From JBBECJ01 sp963763325 (GTDB taxonomy: Bacteria > Chloroflexota > Chloroflexia > Thermomicrobiales > CFX8): 64,000 nt of DNA. This document shows, piece by piece, positions 47,085 to 56,980 of the stretch (positions are counted from its first letter, which is position 1; every line of letters starts with the position of its first letter). The position numbers and the translations under genes are program-made. Below the pieces are notes generated by a model. The model saw only the letters and a list, made by a program, of their open reading frames with translations. It did not search any database and had not been told where the DNA came from. The stretch is taken from the NCBI GenBank assembly GCA_963763325.1, contig CAVXOL010000024.1, positions 558,001-622,000 on the forward strand. Reading direction: 5' to 3'.

Positions 47085-48013
47085 ATGTTTGGAAACAGCC
47101 CACAGGACGCTCAGATCCAGCGGACGTTTCAGAAGTTGAACGCACGAGCGATGGATCGACGGGGATTCATGACGGCGGCGGGAAAGCTGGCAGGGGCCGG
47201 AGTTGTAGCGCTCGCGCTGGCGGGATCAAATTTCAAGATCGCATTCGGCAACCATGCCGGTACGACGAACCAGACCTCGAACCCGGTAACATCGGTGATC
47301 CGCCGTACACGGTTGGCGACTTCACGCTTGAGGGCACCGAGACGATGGACTGCTACGACTTCGATGGCGACGGTGCATTGACCGACTTCGATGTCGTCCA
47401 GTTCGCTCTCTTCCTGGAGCATCTCGAGAACGCGTTCTACCGTCAGGGACTGGAGATCTTCTCAGCCGCCGACTTCCAGGATGGTCTGCGCGTCTTCCGT
47501 GGCGCGAATGATGCCAACGCGGGGTCACTCGCAACGTCGGGCATCCTGTTCGTTAACGGCACCAAGATCCGCGACGCGGTCCATCGCGTCTCGGAGCACG
47601 AAGCCGCGCATGCGGAGGATCTCACCGGCCTGCTGACGAGCCTGGGCGCGACGCCGGTCGTGGAGTGCGACTCCTACAACTTCGACTTCTCGAGCATCGA
47701 AACGTTCATGCGCACCGCCCAGTTGCTTGAGAACACCGGCGTGGCCGCCTACGTTGGTGCCGCATCGTGCATCACGACCCCTGACTACATTCGTGTAGCC
47801 GCCTCGATTGCAACGGTCGAAGCCCGACACGCGACGTTCTTCGACGGACTGACCGCGAACGCGCTGTTCCCTTCCGCCTACGACTACGCCCGGCCAATGG
47901 GCGCGACGGCAGACCTCGTCCTTGCAACTGGTCTTATCGGCTCTTGCGATCAGCCTGAAGACGCTCCGCAGCCGCCATTCGGTCGCGGTGGCGACGACAT
48001 GGGTGGCATGTAG
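47085..48013 (+). CDS. Tat-exported ferritin-like protein with an EF-hand-type loop; one frameshift
   Basis: This secreted protein of about 309 residues begins at ATG 47085 with GGGAGGA upstream. The signal peptide has a twin-arginine motif (DRRGFMTAAGKLAGAG) and a hydrophobic stretch. After an indel at about 47278 the mature protein continues with EPGNIGDPPYTVGDFTLEGT. Residues encoded at 47357-47392 (DFDGDGALTDFD) match a calcium-binding EF-hand loop. Then comes a four-helix ferritin-like bundle with likely metal ligands in FLEHLENAF, RVSEHEAAHAEDL and ATVEARHATFF. The tail is Gly-rich (PPFGRGGDDMGGM). It precedes the CHRD protein by 78 bp. Iron handling or a structural role outside the cell are both possible. 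Confidence 0.85.
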
Positions 48014-48091
48014 CTCTCGGACCACGTCAATGCACACATCCGCGCTATGGCTGGAATGCCGGGCGTCGTAACGAACGAGGAGATGAAGCGC

Positions 48092-49447
48092 GTGAAACGA
48101 AACACATTTGGGAAGCGAGCCGGCACCATCGTCGCTCTGATTCTACTGACACTCATGATGGCGGCGCCGGTCAGCGCCAATCACATCGACAATCCGGACT
48201 TCGCCCGCACCTGGGAGCGAACCGACAAGCCCGTCAATGACGGCACCGTCGAGCGTACCTGGATCTGGGGTCTGAACGTCACCGACGAGACCAGCATGGA
48301 ACCGTATGCGGAGTCGCCGGGTGGTATGCGCGAAGTGCAGTACTTCGACAAGTCCCGAATGGAGATCAACAATCCGGACACATTCGACGATGGACTCTGG
48401 TTCGTCACAAACGGACTCCTTGTAATCGAGATGGTCGAGGGCAAGTACCAGATCGGTGACACATCGTTCGACGAGTCACCGGAGCCTGCTGATGTCAACA
48501 TCGTCGGTGATCCAGCCGACGGATCCGGGCTTGGCCCGACATATGCCGATATTAACGACTTTGAACTGATGGACATGCCGGCAACGGCCGAAGGTATGAC
48601 CATCACCGCCGTTGTCCAGGCTGACGGCAGCATCGAGGATGATAATTCGTTCGCAAGCTTTGGCGTGACTGCTGAAGAGCGTGTGACGGTCGATAGAATC
48701 GATCATACGGTTGCCTCGGTGTTCTGGGACTTCATGAACTCCGAGGGCATCGTTTGGGAGAACGGCCAGAACGTTACGGAGCGCTTGTTCGAGAATGCGT
48801 TCTACGCAACCGGTCTGCCGATCACCGAAGCCTACTGGGCCACAGCACTGGTCGGCGGAACCGAGACTGACATTCTCTGGCAGTGCTTCGAGCGCCGCTG
48901 CCTGACCTACACGCCAGCCAACGAAGCCGGCTACCAGGTCGAAGCCGGTAACGTTGGCCAGCACTACTACCGCTGGCGCTACGAGGATGGTCAGCCAGGA
49001 CCAATTGACCCGGTTGAGGTCACCGATCAGGCCTTCTACGCCGAGTTGAACACCGAGCAGGAAGTCCCTGCTGTGACCGTCCCGTCGTCCGCCACAGGTG
49101 ACGCCGTTGTTTACGTCAACGATGAAGGCAATCTCGAGTTCGAGGTGATCGTCGTCGACATCGAGAACGTCACCGCCGCCCACATCCACCTCGGGATGCC
49201 GGGAGAGACTGGGCCAGTCGTCGTGACCCTCTTTATGGGTCCGGAATTCAGCACCGAAGACGGTGAGACCGCTACTCTCGCAACAGGCGAGATCACGGTC
49301 GCCGACCTCTCGGGCGACCTCGAAGGGCTGACACTCGGCCACCTGTTGGCTCAGATGGAAGCCGGCAACACCTACGTCAACGTTCACACGACCGATAACC
49401 CGTCGGGCGAGATTCGCGGCCAACTCGTGCAGATCGGTGTCGAGTAA
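48092..49447 (+). CDS. Secreted CHRD-domain protein
   Basis: This 451-residue exported protein has a Sec signal peptide (MKRNTFGKRAGTIVALILLT, cleavage likely after PVSA). The GTG at 48092 is preferred, with GAGGAG about 9 bp upstream; ATG codons at 48083 and 48047 are alternatives. The N-terminal two thirds (FARTWERTDKPVNDGTVERT; PGGMREVQYFDKSRMEI) form a domain I know only as a recurrent secreted module in related genomes. The C-terminal 125 residues are a CHRD domain (FYAELNTEQEVPAV; AAHIHLGMPGETGPVVV; YVNVHTTDNPSGEIRGQL). It is next to the ferritin-like protein, so they may function together at the cell surface. Confidence 0.9.
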   Translation: MKRNTFGKRAGTIVALILLTLMMAAPVSANHIDNPDFARTWERTDKPVNDGTVERTWIWGLNVTDETSMEPYAESPGGMREVQYFDKSRMEINNPDTFDDGLWFVTNGLLVIEMVEGKYQIGDTSFDESPEPADVNIVGDPADGSGLGPTYADINDFELMDMPATAEGMTITAVVQADGSIEDDNSFASFGVTAEERVTVDRIDHTVASVFWDFMNSEGIVWENGQNVTERLFENAFYATGLPITEAYWATALVGGTETDILWQCFERRCLTYTPANEAGYQVEAGNVGQHYYRWRYEDGQPGPIDPVEVTDQAFYAELNTEQEVPAVTVPSSATGDAVVYVNDEGNLEFEVIVVDIENVTAAHIHLGMPGETGPVVVTLFMGPEFSTEDGETATLATGEITVADLSGDLEGLTLGHLLAQMEAGNTYVNVHTTDNPSGEIRGQLVQIGVE

Positions 49448-49488
49448 CCGATGAGCTAGTGGCCCGCAACCGATCCTGACGATTCACG

Positions 49489-49517
49489 CAGCGCTCTGGC
49501 TCCAGGCCAGGGCGCTG
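49489..49517 (+). terminator. Strong hairpin after the CHRD gene
   Basis: CAGCGCTCTGGC (49489-49500) pairs with GCCAGGGCGCTG (49506-49517) with one mismatch around a 5-nt loop, 41 bp after the stop codon. The following sequence TCGTCGTATCC has no T-run. Confidence 0.6.
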
Positions 49518-49593
49518 TCGTCGTATCCATCCACCACAAAAACGATTCGGCGCAACGGTGTGGCCGTTCACCTTGCCGTCTCCCGAGACTTCA

Positions 49594-49607
49594 GCCATCA
49601 TGATGGC
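49594..49607 (+). promoter_or_regulatory. Perfect 14-bp palindrome upstream of the acyl-CoA dehydrogenase gene
   Basis: GCCATCATGATGGC is its own reverse complement and lies 48 bp before the proposed GTG start at 49656. Its position suits an operator for a dimeric regulator of fatty-acid degradation (TetR or GntR type), but no regulator gene is nearby. Confidence 0.45.
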
Positions 49608-49655
49608 CAACGAACACGCCATAGGCTCGGATGTTACGACCGAAAGGAATGTGAC

Positions 49656-51377
49656 GTGGCTGAGAACGGAGCAGGCTCGCAGCGTGGGCTCGGCTGGCTG
49701 ACCGACCGGCCCGAGCGGATCGATATCCCGGAAGAGCGCAGTGACGAAGTGCGCGAGATGGCGAAACTGACTCGCGATTTTGTCACGCGCGAGGTTGCCC
49801 CGCTCATTGAGCGCATGGAGCATGGCGAGCTGGAACTGAACGCTGTCCTGATGCGCAAGCTCGGAGCGCTTGGTCCGCTCGCGGTCGAAGTTCCGGAAGA
49901 GTATGGCGGACTCGACCTTCCGAAGGCGGTTGGAACGGCAGTTGTTGAGGAACTGGCGCCGACAGGAGGCTTCGCAGTCACGTATGCCGCCCACACGACG
50001 ATCGGGACGTTGCCGATCGTCTATTTCGGGACCGATGACCAGAAGCGCCGCTACCTGCCGAAACTGGCGTCTGGTGAATGGGTTGGAGCATATGCGCTGA
50101 CTGAGCCGGGATCTGGCTCTGACGCACTGAACGCCCGAACCCGCGCGACGCTTTCTGACGATGGGACGCATTACATCCTCACCGGTACCAAGCAGTTCAT
50201 CACCAACTCAGCCTTCGCCGGGCTGTTTACCGTCTTCGCCAAGGTCGATGGCCAGCATTTCACCGGCTTCCTGGTTGAGCCGGACTTCCCAGGCGTCTCG
50301 CTCGGCGACGAAGAGCGCAAGATGGGGATCAAGTCATCATCGACTCGACAACTGATCCTCCAGGATGCAAAGGTGCCGGTCGAGAACCTGCTAGGCGAAA
50401 TCGGCAAGGGACATCGGATCGCACTGAATGTGCTCAACATCGCCCGTTTCAAGCTTGGTGTGGCCGGTATCGGTGGCAGCAAAGGCGCGCTCGCACTTTC
50501 GGCGCACTATGCGAGCGAGCGCGAACAGTTCGGACGGCCGATTGCCTCGTTCGGAATGATCCGACAGAAACTGGCCGAGATGGCGACCCGCACCTACGTC
50601 GCCGAAAGCGCGGCCTACCGCCTGGTTGGACAAATCGACAGTGCGATCGAACGTAAAACCGGAGCAACGGCCGTCCTCTCAGGTATTCAGGAGTACGCCG
50701 CCGAATGCGCGATGCTGAAGGTGCTTGGGACGGAGACGCTCGACTTCTGCGTAGACGAAGGCGTCCAGATCCACGGCGGTTACGGATTCCTTCAGGACTA
50801 TCCGATCGAACGTGCGTATCGCGACTCACGCATTAATCGTCTCTTCGAAGGCACCAATGAGATCAACCGACTCCTTGCACCATCGACACTGATCCGCAAG
50901 GCAGGGAAGGGCGAGATGTCCCTCTCCACGCCGCGGCGACCATCGACAGGTGACTCGACACTCCAGCAGCAACAGGTCGGTGCTCTCAAGCAACTGGCTT
51001 TGATGTTAACGAGCATGGCGTGTGAACGCTTCGGCAGTGCTGCCGAGGAGGAGCAGGAGGTTCTGGCCGCGATCGGCGACATTCTGATCGAGACATACGC
51101 TGCCGAGTCAGCAATCATCCGTGCCGAGCAGACCGGAAACCCGCTCTGGCACGAGATGGCTCGCGACTACCTGGATGGAGCACTCGACCGCGCGCAGATG
51201 CGGGCGGCCAACGTCCTTCCACGGGTTGCCGACGACCTGTCGGGTTCGCTTGCCTTCACCCGCTCGCTGACGGCTCACAAGCCACGCGATGTGATCGCGG
51301 CACAGCGCGCGATTGCTGATGCCGTTCTGGCCGCTGCTGGTTACCCGGCCACGGCGGAAGCGGCTGTCACAGCGTGA
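49656..51377 (+). CDS. Acyl-CoA dehydrogenase
   Basis: This 573-residue flavoenzyme oxidises acyl-CoA thioesters. N-terminal helices lead to GALGPLAVEVPEEYGGLDLP, the FAD segments YALTEPGSGSDALNARTRA and ITNSAFAGLFTVFAKVD, RMGIK-like EERKMGIKSSSTRQLILQD, and VQIHGGYGFLQDYPIERAYRD with RLFEGTNEINR at the end of the core. The catalytic-base position (near YGFLQDYPIER) fits short- to medium-chain enzymes. A C-terminal helical extension of about 170 residues (from about residue 405) makes it longer than the usual 380-residue form, as in the very-long-chain subgroup. GTG at 49656 has AAAGGAA upstream. Confidence 0.94.
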   Translation: MAENGAGSQRGLGWLTDRPERIDIPEERSDEVREMAKLTRDFVTREVAPLIERMEHGELELNAVLMRKLGALGPLAVEVPEEYGGLDLPKAVGTAVVEELAPTGGFAVTYAAHTTIGTLPIVYFGTDDQKRRYLPKLASGEWVGAYALTEPGSGSDALNARTRATLSDDGTHYILTGTKQFITNSAFAGLFTVFAKVDGQHFTGFLVEPDFPGVSLGDEERKMGIKSSSTRQLILQDAKVPVENLLGEIGKGHRIALNVLNIARFKLGVAGIGGSKGALALSAHYASEREQFGRPIASFGMIRQKLAEMATRTYVAESAAYRLVGQIDSAIERKTGATAVLSGIQEYAAECAMLKVLGTETLDFCVDEGVQIHGGYGFLQDYPIERAYRDSRINRLFEGTNEINRLLAPSTLIRKAGKGEMSLSTPRRPSTGDSTLQQQQVGALKQLALMLTSMACERFGSAAEEEQEVLAAIGDILIETYAAESAIIRAEQTGNPLWHEMARDYLDGALDRAQMRAANVLPRVADDLSGSLAFTRSLTAHKPRDVIAAQRAIADAVLAAAGYPATAEAAVTA

Positions 51378-51408
51378 CGATGTCAAAGAGCGAGAACGCG
51401 CGGGGCCG

Positions 51409-52206
51409 ATGCATGTCGTGATCGATCGCTTTCTACGGATTCTCGGCGCTGTTCCCGGATATCCGCTGCGCCCGTTCATCATCGGTCTACTTTGGTTCGC
51501 GCTTGCGTGCGCGGTAGCCGCGGCGGCATTGTATGTCGCGCCCGTCGAGCCGGTCTGGTGGATTGTGCCGGCATGTTTCGTGGCATCGTGTCTGTTCTCG
51601 CTGGCGTTGATCGCGATTATCAGCCGGCCATTTGTGCGCGACATCGACACGATTCGCGAGAATCACCTGGTCCACTGGAACTACGCCGCCGACGAGTGGG
51701 CACGATTCGAAGAAGCCGAATGGCAGCGCGAGAAGCGCGATGTGCGGATCTTTCCAATACTCGGACTCGTAATCGCTTTGGTTGTCGCGGCGCTGGCGTA
51801 TCTCGGCTCACGCGATCCGATTGTGACGCTGGCAGCGTTTGCAATCTTCGCCGTGATCGGCCTGCTAGTGACGCTGCAGACCTGGGGAGTCGCACGCTGG
51901 CGCTACCTGCGGCGTCATCGGGCGGGCGGCGATGTCTATATCAGCACGACCGGTGTCCTCCAGCCTCGCGGCTATCTGCCTTACACCGGGTTCAATCTGA
52001 GGCTGACGGTCGCTGAAGTCGAGCCAGGCGATCCGGATACGCTACGCCTGCAGGTGTCGAGCTACACGGAAGACGCGCTCACGCGCAGTAGCGACATCCG
52101 CATTCCGGTTCCCTACGGGCGCGAAGACGAGGCGCGCGAGATTGCCCAGCAACTCCTCGGTGTTAGCGCCGCACGTGGATACAAACCTGTGACGTCGTCT
52201 CGCTGA
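51409..52206 (+). CDS. Membrane protein of unknown function
   Basis: This 265-residue protein has a helix pair near the N-terminus (FIIGLLWFALACAVAAAALYV; WWIVPACFVASCLFSLALIAII), a charged cytosolic stretch with HWNYAADEWARFEEAEW, then a second helix pair (IFPILGLVIALVVAALAYL; LAAFAIFAVIGLLVTLQTW), and a soluble C-terminal domain of about 90 residues rich in beta-strand residues (VYISTTGVLQPRGYLPYTGF; IRIPVPYGREDEAREIAQQLL). I do not recognise the family. It starts 31 bp after the acyl-CoA dehydrogenase and may be co-transcribed. The ATG at 51409 is the first that leaves the dehydrogenase end. Confidence 0.75.
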   Translation: MHVVIDRFLRILGAVPGYPLRPFIIGLLWFALACAVAAAALYVAPVEPVWWIVPACFVASCLFSLALIAIISRPFVRDIDTIRENHLVHWNYAADEWARFEEAEWQREKRDVRIFPILGLVIALVVAALAYLGSRDPIVTLAAFAIFAVIGLLVTLQTWGVARWRYLRRHRAGGDVYISTTGVLQPRGYLPYTGFNLRLTVAEVEPGDPDTLRLQVSSYTEDALTRSSDIRIPVPYGREDEAREIAQQLLGVSAARGYKPVTSSR

Positions 52207-52227
52207 GAGTAGCTCGTGCCGACATTG

Positions 52228-52404
52228 CTATCGAGCCAGTGCCGACACAAGCAACCTGTCGCCAACGCCATCGTCATCCGGATCAATGGTCTTGGTCAAG
52301 ACCGCGCCGCACGAGTGACACCAGATCGACGCCGGCCGATCCTCCATCGCGGCAATTTCGGTTGTTCGCTTGCTTCCACACTTCGCGCAGGCCGTTGCAC
52401 TCAT
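52228..52404 (-). CDS. 58-residue zinc-ribbon protein
   Basis: This is a short minus-strand gene. The translation starts MSATACAKCGSKRTTEI and carries two CxxC pairs (CAKC near residue 6, CHSC near residue 29) 19 residues apart, a zinc-ribbon spacing. The C-terminus is acidic (DPDDDGVGDRLL). GGAAGG lies about 12 bp upstream of the ATG at 52404. It is convergent with the membrane protein gene (22 bp between stops) and downstream of the gamma-glutamyltransferase gene. No function is assignable beyond likely metal binding. The gap 52405-52547 shows nothing else. Confidence 0.65.
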   Translation of the reverse strand: MSATACAKCGSKRTTEIAAMEDRPASIWCHSCGAVLTKTIDPDDDGVGDRLLVSALAR

Positions 52405-52547
52405 CGGAACCCTGACCTTCCTGCCTGGAGTCCGTGGAGGGATACACGCGTCACCCCACGCTGCGATGATAGGTCGGATTCAGGGCGCGGGCTACGGACG
52501 CCGGGACTAACCCTCGATCAGGGACTTGGGCGCCACGCACAGTCAGT

Positions 52548-54250
52548 CTACGCCCACATAGCTCGCGCGGCGTCTCCCTCGACCAACGCATCGCCGCCTG
52601 AAAAGCCCATCGGTGCGCCGTCCGCCCGCCAGCACGCAGCGCCGCGCAGAAGACCGCTCTCGCCGTCGCGCATGATGCCGTTCATCCCACCGGCAACCTT
52701 GAATGGAGTCTCAACTTGATGTCCTCGCCGTTCCAGTTCGGACTTCAGGCCGGAAAGATCGGCGAAACCCTGCTCGATCTCCAACGTTGGACCGCGATCC
52801 CAAAGCCGTGGCGCCTCGACCGCCTGCTGAAGCGACATCCCGTGGTCGATGACGTTGACGATCGCCTGCATCACGGCGCCGAAGATTCGGACGCCTCCAG
52901 GCGTGCCGAGCGCCATCAGCGGTTTTCCGTCTTTCATGACGATCGTCGGGGACATTGACGACAGGATCCGCTTGCCCGGAGCGATCGAGTTTGTCCGGCC
53001 CGGATTCGGATCCATCAGGTGCATGCAGTTGTTCAGCAGCATCCCGGTTCCTGGGACCGTCACCTTGCTGCCAAAACCGCCGTTGAGCGTCTGCGTCGTG
53101 GAGACGACGTTCCCCTCGGCGTCCATCGCGCAGCAGTGGGTCGTCGAGTCACCTTCTCCTTCGGCCCGGAGCGCGGCGGTGTAGCGCTGAGCAGTCCGCA
53201 GGTCGATCTGGCCGCGCCGCTCGTCTCCGTATGCTTTCGACGTCAGCCAGTCGAGCGGGATGTCAGTCGTGGCTGGATCGGCCATGTAGCGGAACCGGTC
53301 GGCGAACGCGATCTTCATGGCCTCAGCGATGACGTGGACCGTGTCAGCCGTCCCAAAGCCCATCCCGGCGATGTCGAAGCCTTCGAGGATGTTCAGGATC
53401 TGGATGATGTGAGTTCCACCCGACGAGGTCGGACCCATCGAAACGATCTCATAGCCGCGATACGTCCCGCGCACCGGAGGCCGTTCGAAGATTCTGTAGC
53501 CGTCGAGGTCAGCTTCGGTAATCAGTCCACCATTCCTGGCCATATCCTCCGCGACGATCCGTCCGAGTTCGCCACGGTAGAGGAAGTCCGGCCCGTTGTG
53601 GGCAATACCCTCAAGCGTGATAGCGTAGTCGGGTCGATAGATCTGGCTGTCAACAGCGGGAACCTCGCCTCGCGGCAGGAACACCTCAGCGCTGGCCGGA
53701 AAATTGCCGAGGTTCTCGCGCTCCATCTCGATAATGTTGTTCAGGTAGGGGCTGACGCGGAACCCGTGTCGCGCGAAGCGGATCGCAGGCTGCAGCACAT
53801 CGTACAGCGACAACTTCCCGTACTGCTCGACGGCCGTCGCCCAGCCCAGCAGGGTGCCGGCGTGGCGACCGCCAGGTAGCCGGTCTTGTTCAAGCTCCCG
53901 ACGACATCGTTCTCCAGGTTGTCCGGGATCGGCTCGAACATGTCCTCGCTTGCCGCACCTGGAACCGTCGCGTAGTTGTCGATCGTCGTGCAGGTGCCGT
54001 CCGCCAGCCGGATATTGATGAACCCGGCTCCGAAAATGCTCGTCATCATCGGCTCGACGACTGACAACGCGAACATCGTCGCGATGGCTGCATCGATAGC
54101 GTTCCCGCCCATCACCAGCATCTCGGTCCCTGCCAGCGATGCCAGCGGGTGATTCGACGTGACCATCCCCTTCGAGGCGGTCGCGTCCTGCTTGATCGTC
54201 GTGGCGCGTGACGCGTGACGCGTGCCGCGACTGGACTCCATGGCTGTCAT
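52548..54250 (-). CDS. ggt: Gamma-glutamyltransferase (Ntn hydrolase); one frameshift
   Basis: This autoprocessing hydrolase of about 567 residues cleaves gamma-glutamyl bonds. The N-terminal GMVTSNHPLASLAGTEMLVMGGNAIDAA is typical. A frame change at about 53862 (between LAVATPAP and GTLLGWATAVEQYGKLSL) splits the large subunit. The nucleophile threonine is in DSTTHCCAMDAEGNVVSTTQ, where self-cleavage would occur, and the substrate-binding SSMSPTIVMKDGKPLMALG is intact. No signal peptide is evident. A (GCGTGAC)-type short tandem repeat (about 54205-54225) encodes RGTRHASRAT near the start. The start is ATG 54250 or 54241. It belongs to the same structural family as capsule depolymerase CapD. 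Confidence 0.9.
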
Positions 54251-54305
54251 CCCACTTCCTCTCAACGAGCGGATAGCGCCTTGCTAACGTGTCAGGCAGC
54301 ACGCA

Positions 54306-55906
54306 TCACACTTCGAAGACGGTCTCCCCGCCGATGATCGTCCGCGTCACCTTCATGTCGGCAAGCGTCATCGGATCGACCGTGCGCGGGTCGTGCTCGA
54401 GGACAGCGAAGTCGGCGAGCATGCCCGGCTTGATCGGCCCTTGATGTCCTCCTCGAAGGTCAGTAGGCACCTGCGACGGTGAACATCTCGAGCGATTCTT
54501 CGACTGTAACGGCCTCTTCGAGCGCGTACGACTGCGCCGGAGCTGGTTCGCTCAGTAACGGCGGCCTGGACCGACTTCATCGGGACATAGCTGGAGACGG
54601 GGCAGTCGGACGAGAAGACGAGCCGGATACCTGCGATCGAGGAACGTCCGGAACGGGTACGTGAGTTGCGCCCGCTCAAGCCCGAGGTGGCGGATAAAGC
54701 CATCGCCATACTCGATGATGAAGACGGGTTGAGAAACAGGGACGACGCCGAGCCGCTTGATGCGCTCGATGATGTCGGGCCGGCAGATGCCACAGTGCTC
54801 GATCCGGTGGCGGTGGTCTGCGCGCGGCTGGGCGGTCAGCGCCTTCTCGTAGGCGTCCAGCACCCAGTCGATGCCTCGGTCCCCAATCGCATGGACGGCG
54901 ATCTGGTATCCGGCCAGCGTGCGCCTGCATGACGTAGTCCTCGAACTGCTCCTTTGGCATCATCGTCAGGCCGAGGTTGTCGTCACGCGGGTCATTCTCG
55001 AACGGAACCGTGACGGCGGCCGTCCGGCCGATCAGCGAGCCATCGATGAACATCTTGATCGGCCCGATCCGGAGTCGGTTGCTGCCCATCCCCTGCTTGA
55101 TGCCGAGGCTGACGATGTGCGGCAACAGATTCTCGCGAATCATCATGCTCGTCCGGAGCTTCAGCAGCCCTCGATCAACGGCGATCTGATACGCCTGGAC
55201 GTGCTCTGCAGTCGATGATCCCGCGTCCTGCGAGCTGGTAATGCCGCTGGCGACGTAGGCATCGTTGCAGCGCCGTAGCGCCTCGACATAGTCCTCGACT
55301 GTCGGAACCGGGATGTTGTGGCGCACCGGCTCCTGAGCCGTCTCGTGGAGAACGCCGGTCGCCTCGCCGGCTGCATCGCGGACGAAGTGACCGCCGACTG
55401 GGTCCGGCGTGTCACGAGTGACGTTCGCAAGTTCCAACGCGCGCGAGTTGGCTGCTGAGAGATGGCCGGAGCCATTGACGATCAGGACAGGATGCTCGGT
55501 CGTGGCCTGGTCAAGATCCCAGCGATTCGGGTGGCGTCGCTCGTCGAGCTTGTTGTCGTCGTAGCCGCGCCCGATGATCCACTGGCCGGCTGGGGTGATC
55601 GATGCTCGCTCGCTTGACGGCGGATACGATGTCTGCAATCGACTTGACGGCTGGAAAGCCAGTGTCGATCTGGCCAAGCGCTGTTCCGTAGCCGATCATG
55701 TGGTTGTGGGCCTCGTTAAAGCCGGGCAGCATCGTCTGACCGCCGAGGTCGATCGACTGGTAATTTGCCGGAAGCATCTGCTCGACCGCCTGGCGCGTCC
55801 CGGCGGCGACGATCGTCTCACCGATGACGCCGACTGCCTCGACCTCCGGTTGGGCCGGGTCCATCGTCAATATCGTCCCGTTCGTGATCAGCAGCGCATC
55901 AAACAT
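54306..55906 (-). CDS. YtcJ-type metal-dependent amidohydrolase, multiply frameshifted
   Basis: This enzyme of about 533 residues belongs to the amidohydrolase 3 group. The N-terminus MFDALLITNGTILTMDP and the metal motif LPGFNEAHNHMIGYG (here NEAHNH replaces the more usual DxHxH) are in one frame. WIIGRGYDDNKLDERRHPNR, VNGSGHLSAANSRAL, GPIKMFIDGSLIGRTA, HRIEHCGICRPDIIERI and SDCPVSSYVPMKSVQAAVTE follow in others, and the end is VTRTIIGGETVFEV with stop at 54306. At least four indels are needed (about 55600, 54915, 54650, 54450). The reaction is unknown; relatives act on formamides and cyclic amides. It may be coupled with the neighbouring UroD-type gene, which it overlaps slightly. Confidence 0.82.
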
Positions 55907-56970
55907 TGAACCATCCTAACTGTCGCTCCTCGTCCTCGTTGTCCATGTCTGTTTCCCAGGTATGTGGCTCTCGCGCCGCCTCGACTGCCGCCTGCAGGTT
56001 CTCGATTGGCGTCGCGACGGCGATTACGCAGCCCGGCCCGATCAACAGGCGCCGATCTTCCGCCGCGTCGCGCGCCTGGCGGACTTGATTGCGGACGGCA
56101 CGCGACGACGCGACCGCGACACCGTGCTCATCGATTCCGGCGACGGCTGCCCGTTCGGGCGAATCGGCAAGGGCGGTCGGGATATCCGGGCCGATCCGTC
56201 GATCGTGCCAGTTGATCGCGTGACCTGGGTACCCTGCCAACAATTCGAAGAACGTGTTCGCGCCGTGAATATGGATCAGCGTGAACTCGCTGCCGGCCTG
56301 GTTCGCTGCTTCGACAACCGGCAGATCGTACCGGACGCCGAATTCGTCGTACTCCTCGCGGGTCATCACATCCGTCGTCGCGCACTGACTCGCGAAGAAG
56401 ACTCCCGAGGCACCGGCGGCGATCGACGCCTTCGTCACCTCGACCGTCACGTCGCGGATGACGCCGAGCGTCTCGTGGACGAGATCAGGGTTCTCCCGCA
56501 AGTGATCAATCACGCGACCGTCCGAGAGCTTGTTCGCAATCGTCAACGGGCTGAAGACGGTCTGTAGCATTGGGACGTTCGGCCCGAGCATGTCGCGCAC
56601 AACGCCGCAGGCTGCGATCATCTGGCCGTTGAAACCGTCTTCGGCGCGAATCGATCCGACTTTGCGCCAGTCGTCGATCGTCTGGATCGGATAGAAGGTC
56701 GTGTCGCGCGTGCCGCCCTTCGCGCCACGGAACTCGCTCCTCAATCCCCAGTCGATCGTCGCGTAGTCTCCGGGCGGCATCAGCTTAATAAAGTCGAGAT
56801 CAAGCAGCCCTTGCCACCAACGCGTCGATTCTGCCAAGAGCCGCCGCCGACTGATCCCGCTCCGGAAAGTGCTGCCAGAGCGAGACTGGCGGATGATCAA
56901 CGTCGTGTCCGGCAAGTGCGGCCAGCACTCGCTCGCGCGGTGTCATCTGTGCGCCTCGCGTTGCCGTCAT
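55899..56970 (-). CDS. Uroporphyrinogen decarboxylase (UroD)-family protein; one frameshift
   Basis: This TIM-barrel protein of about 357 residues begins at ATG 56970 (MTATRGAQMTPRERVLAALAG) with GAGGAG 9 bp upstream. TPRERVLAALAGHDVDHPPVSLWQH is the family N-terminus. After a frame change at about 56830 it continues with WWQGLLDLDFIKLMPPGDY, then IAAGASGVFFASQC, IHIHGANTFFEL and INWHDRRIGPD, ending in a family-like CVIAVATPIENLQAAVEAARE. The context (peptidase, amidohydrolase, GGT) has no other heme gene, so a corrinoid- or thiol-methyltransferase-like role is more likely than heme synthesis. The acidic tail DMDNEDEERQ is unusual. Confidence 0.85.
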
Positions 56971-56980
56971 CGCATGCTCC

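Noticed and set aside
54205..54225. Short GCGTGAC tandem repeat as a phase-variable switch in ggt
   Set aside because: Only about three copies of a 7-base unit are present, and the region encodes a plausible N-terminus. Copy-number change would shift the frame, but there is no evidence for variation.
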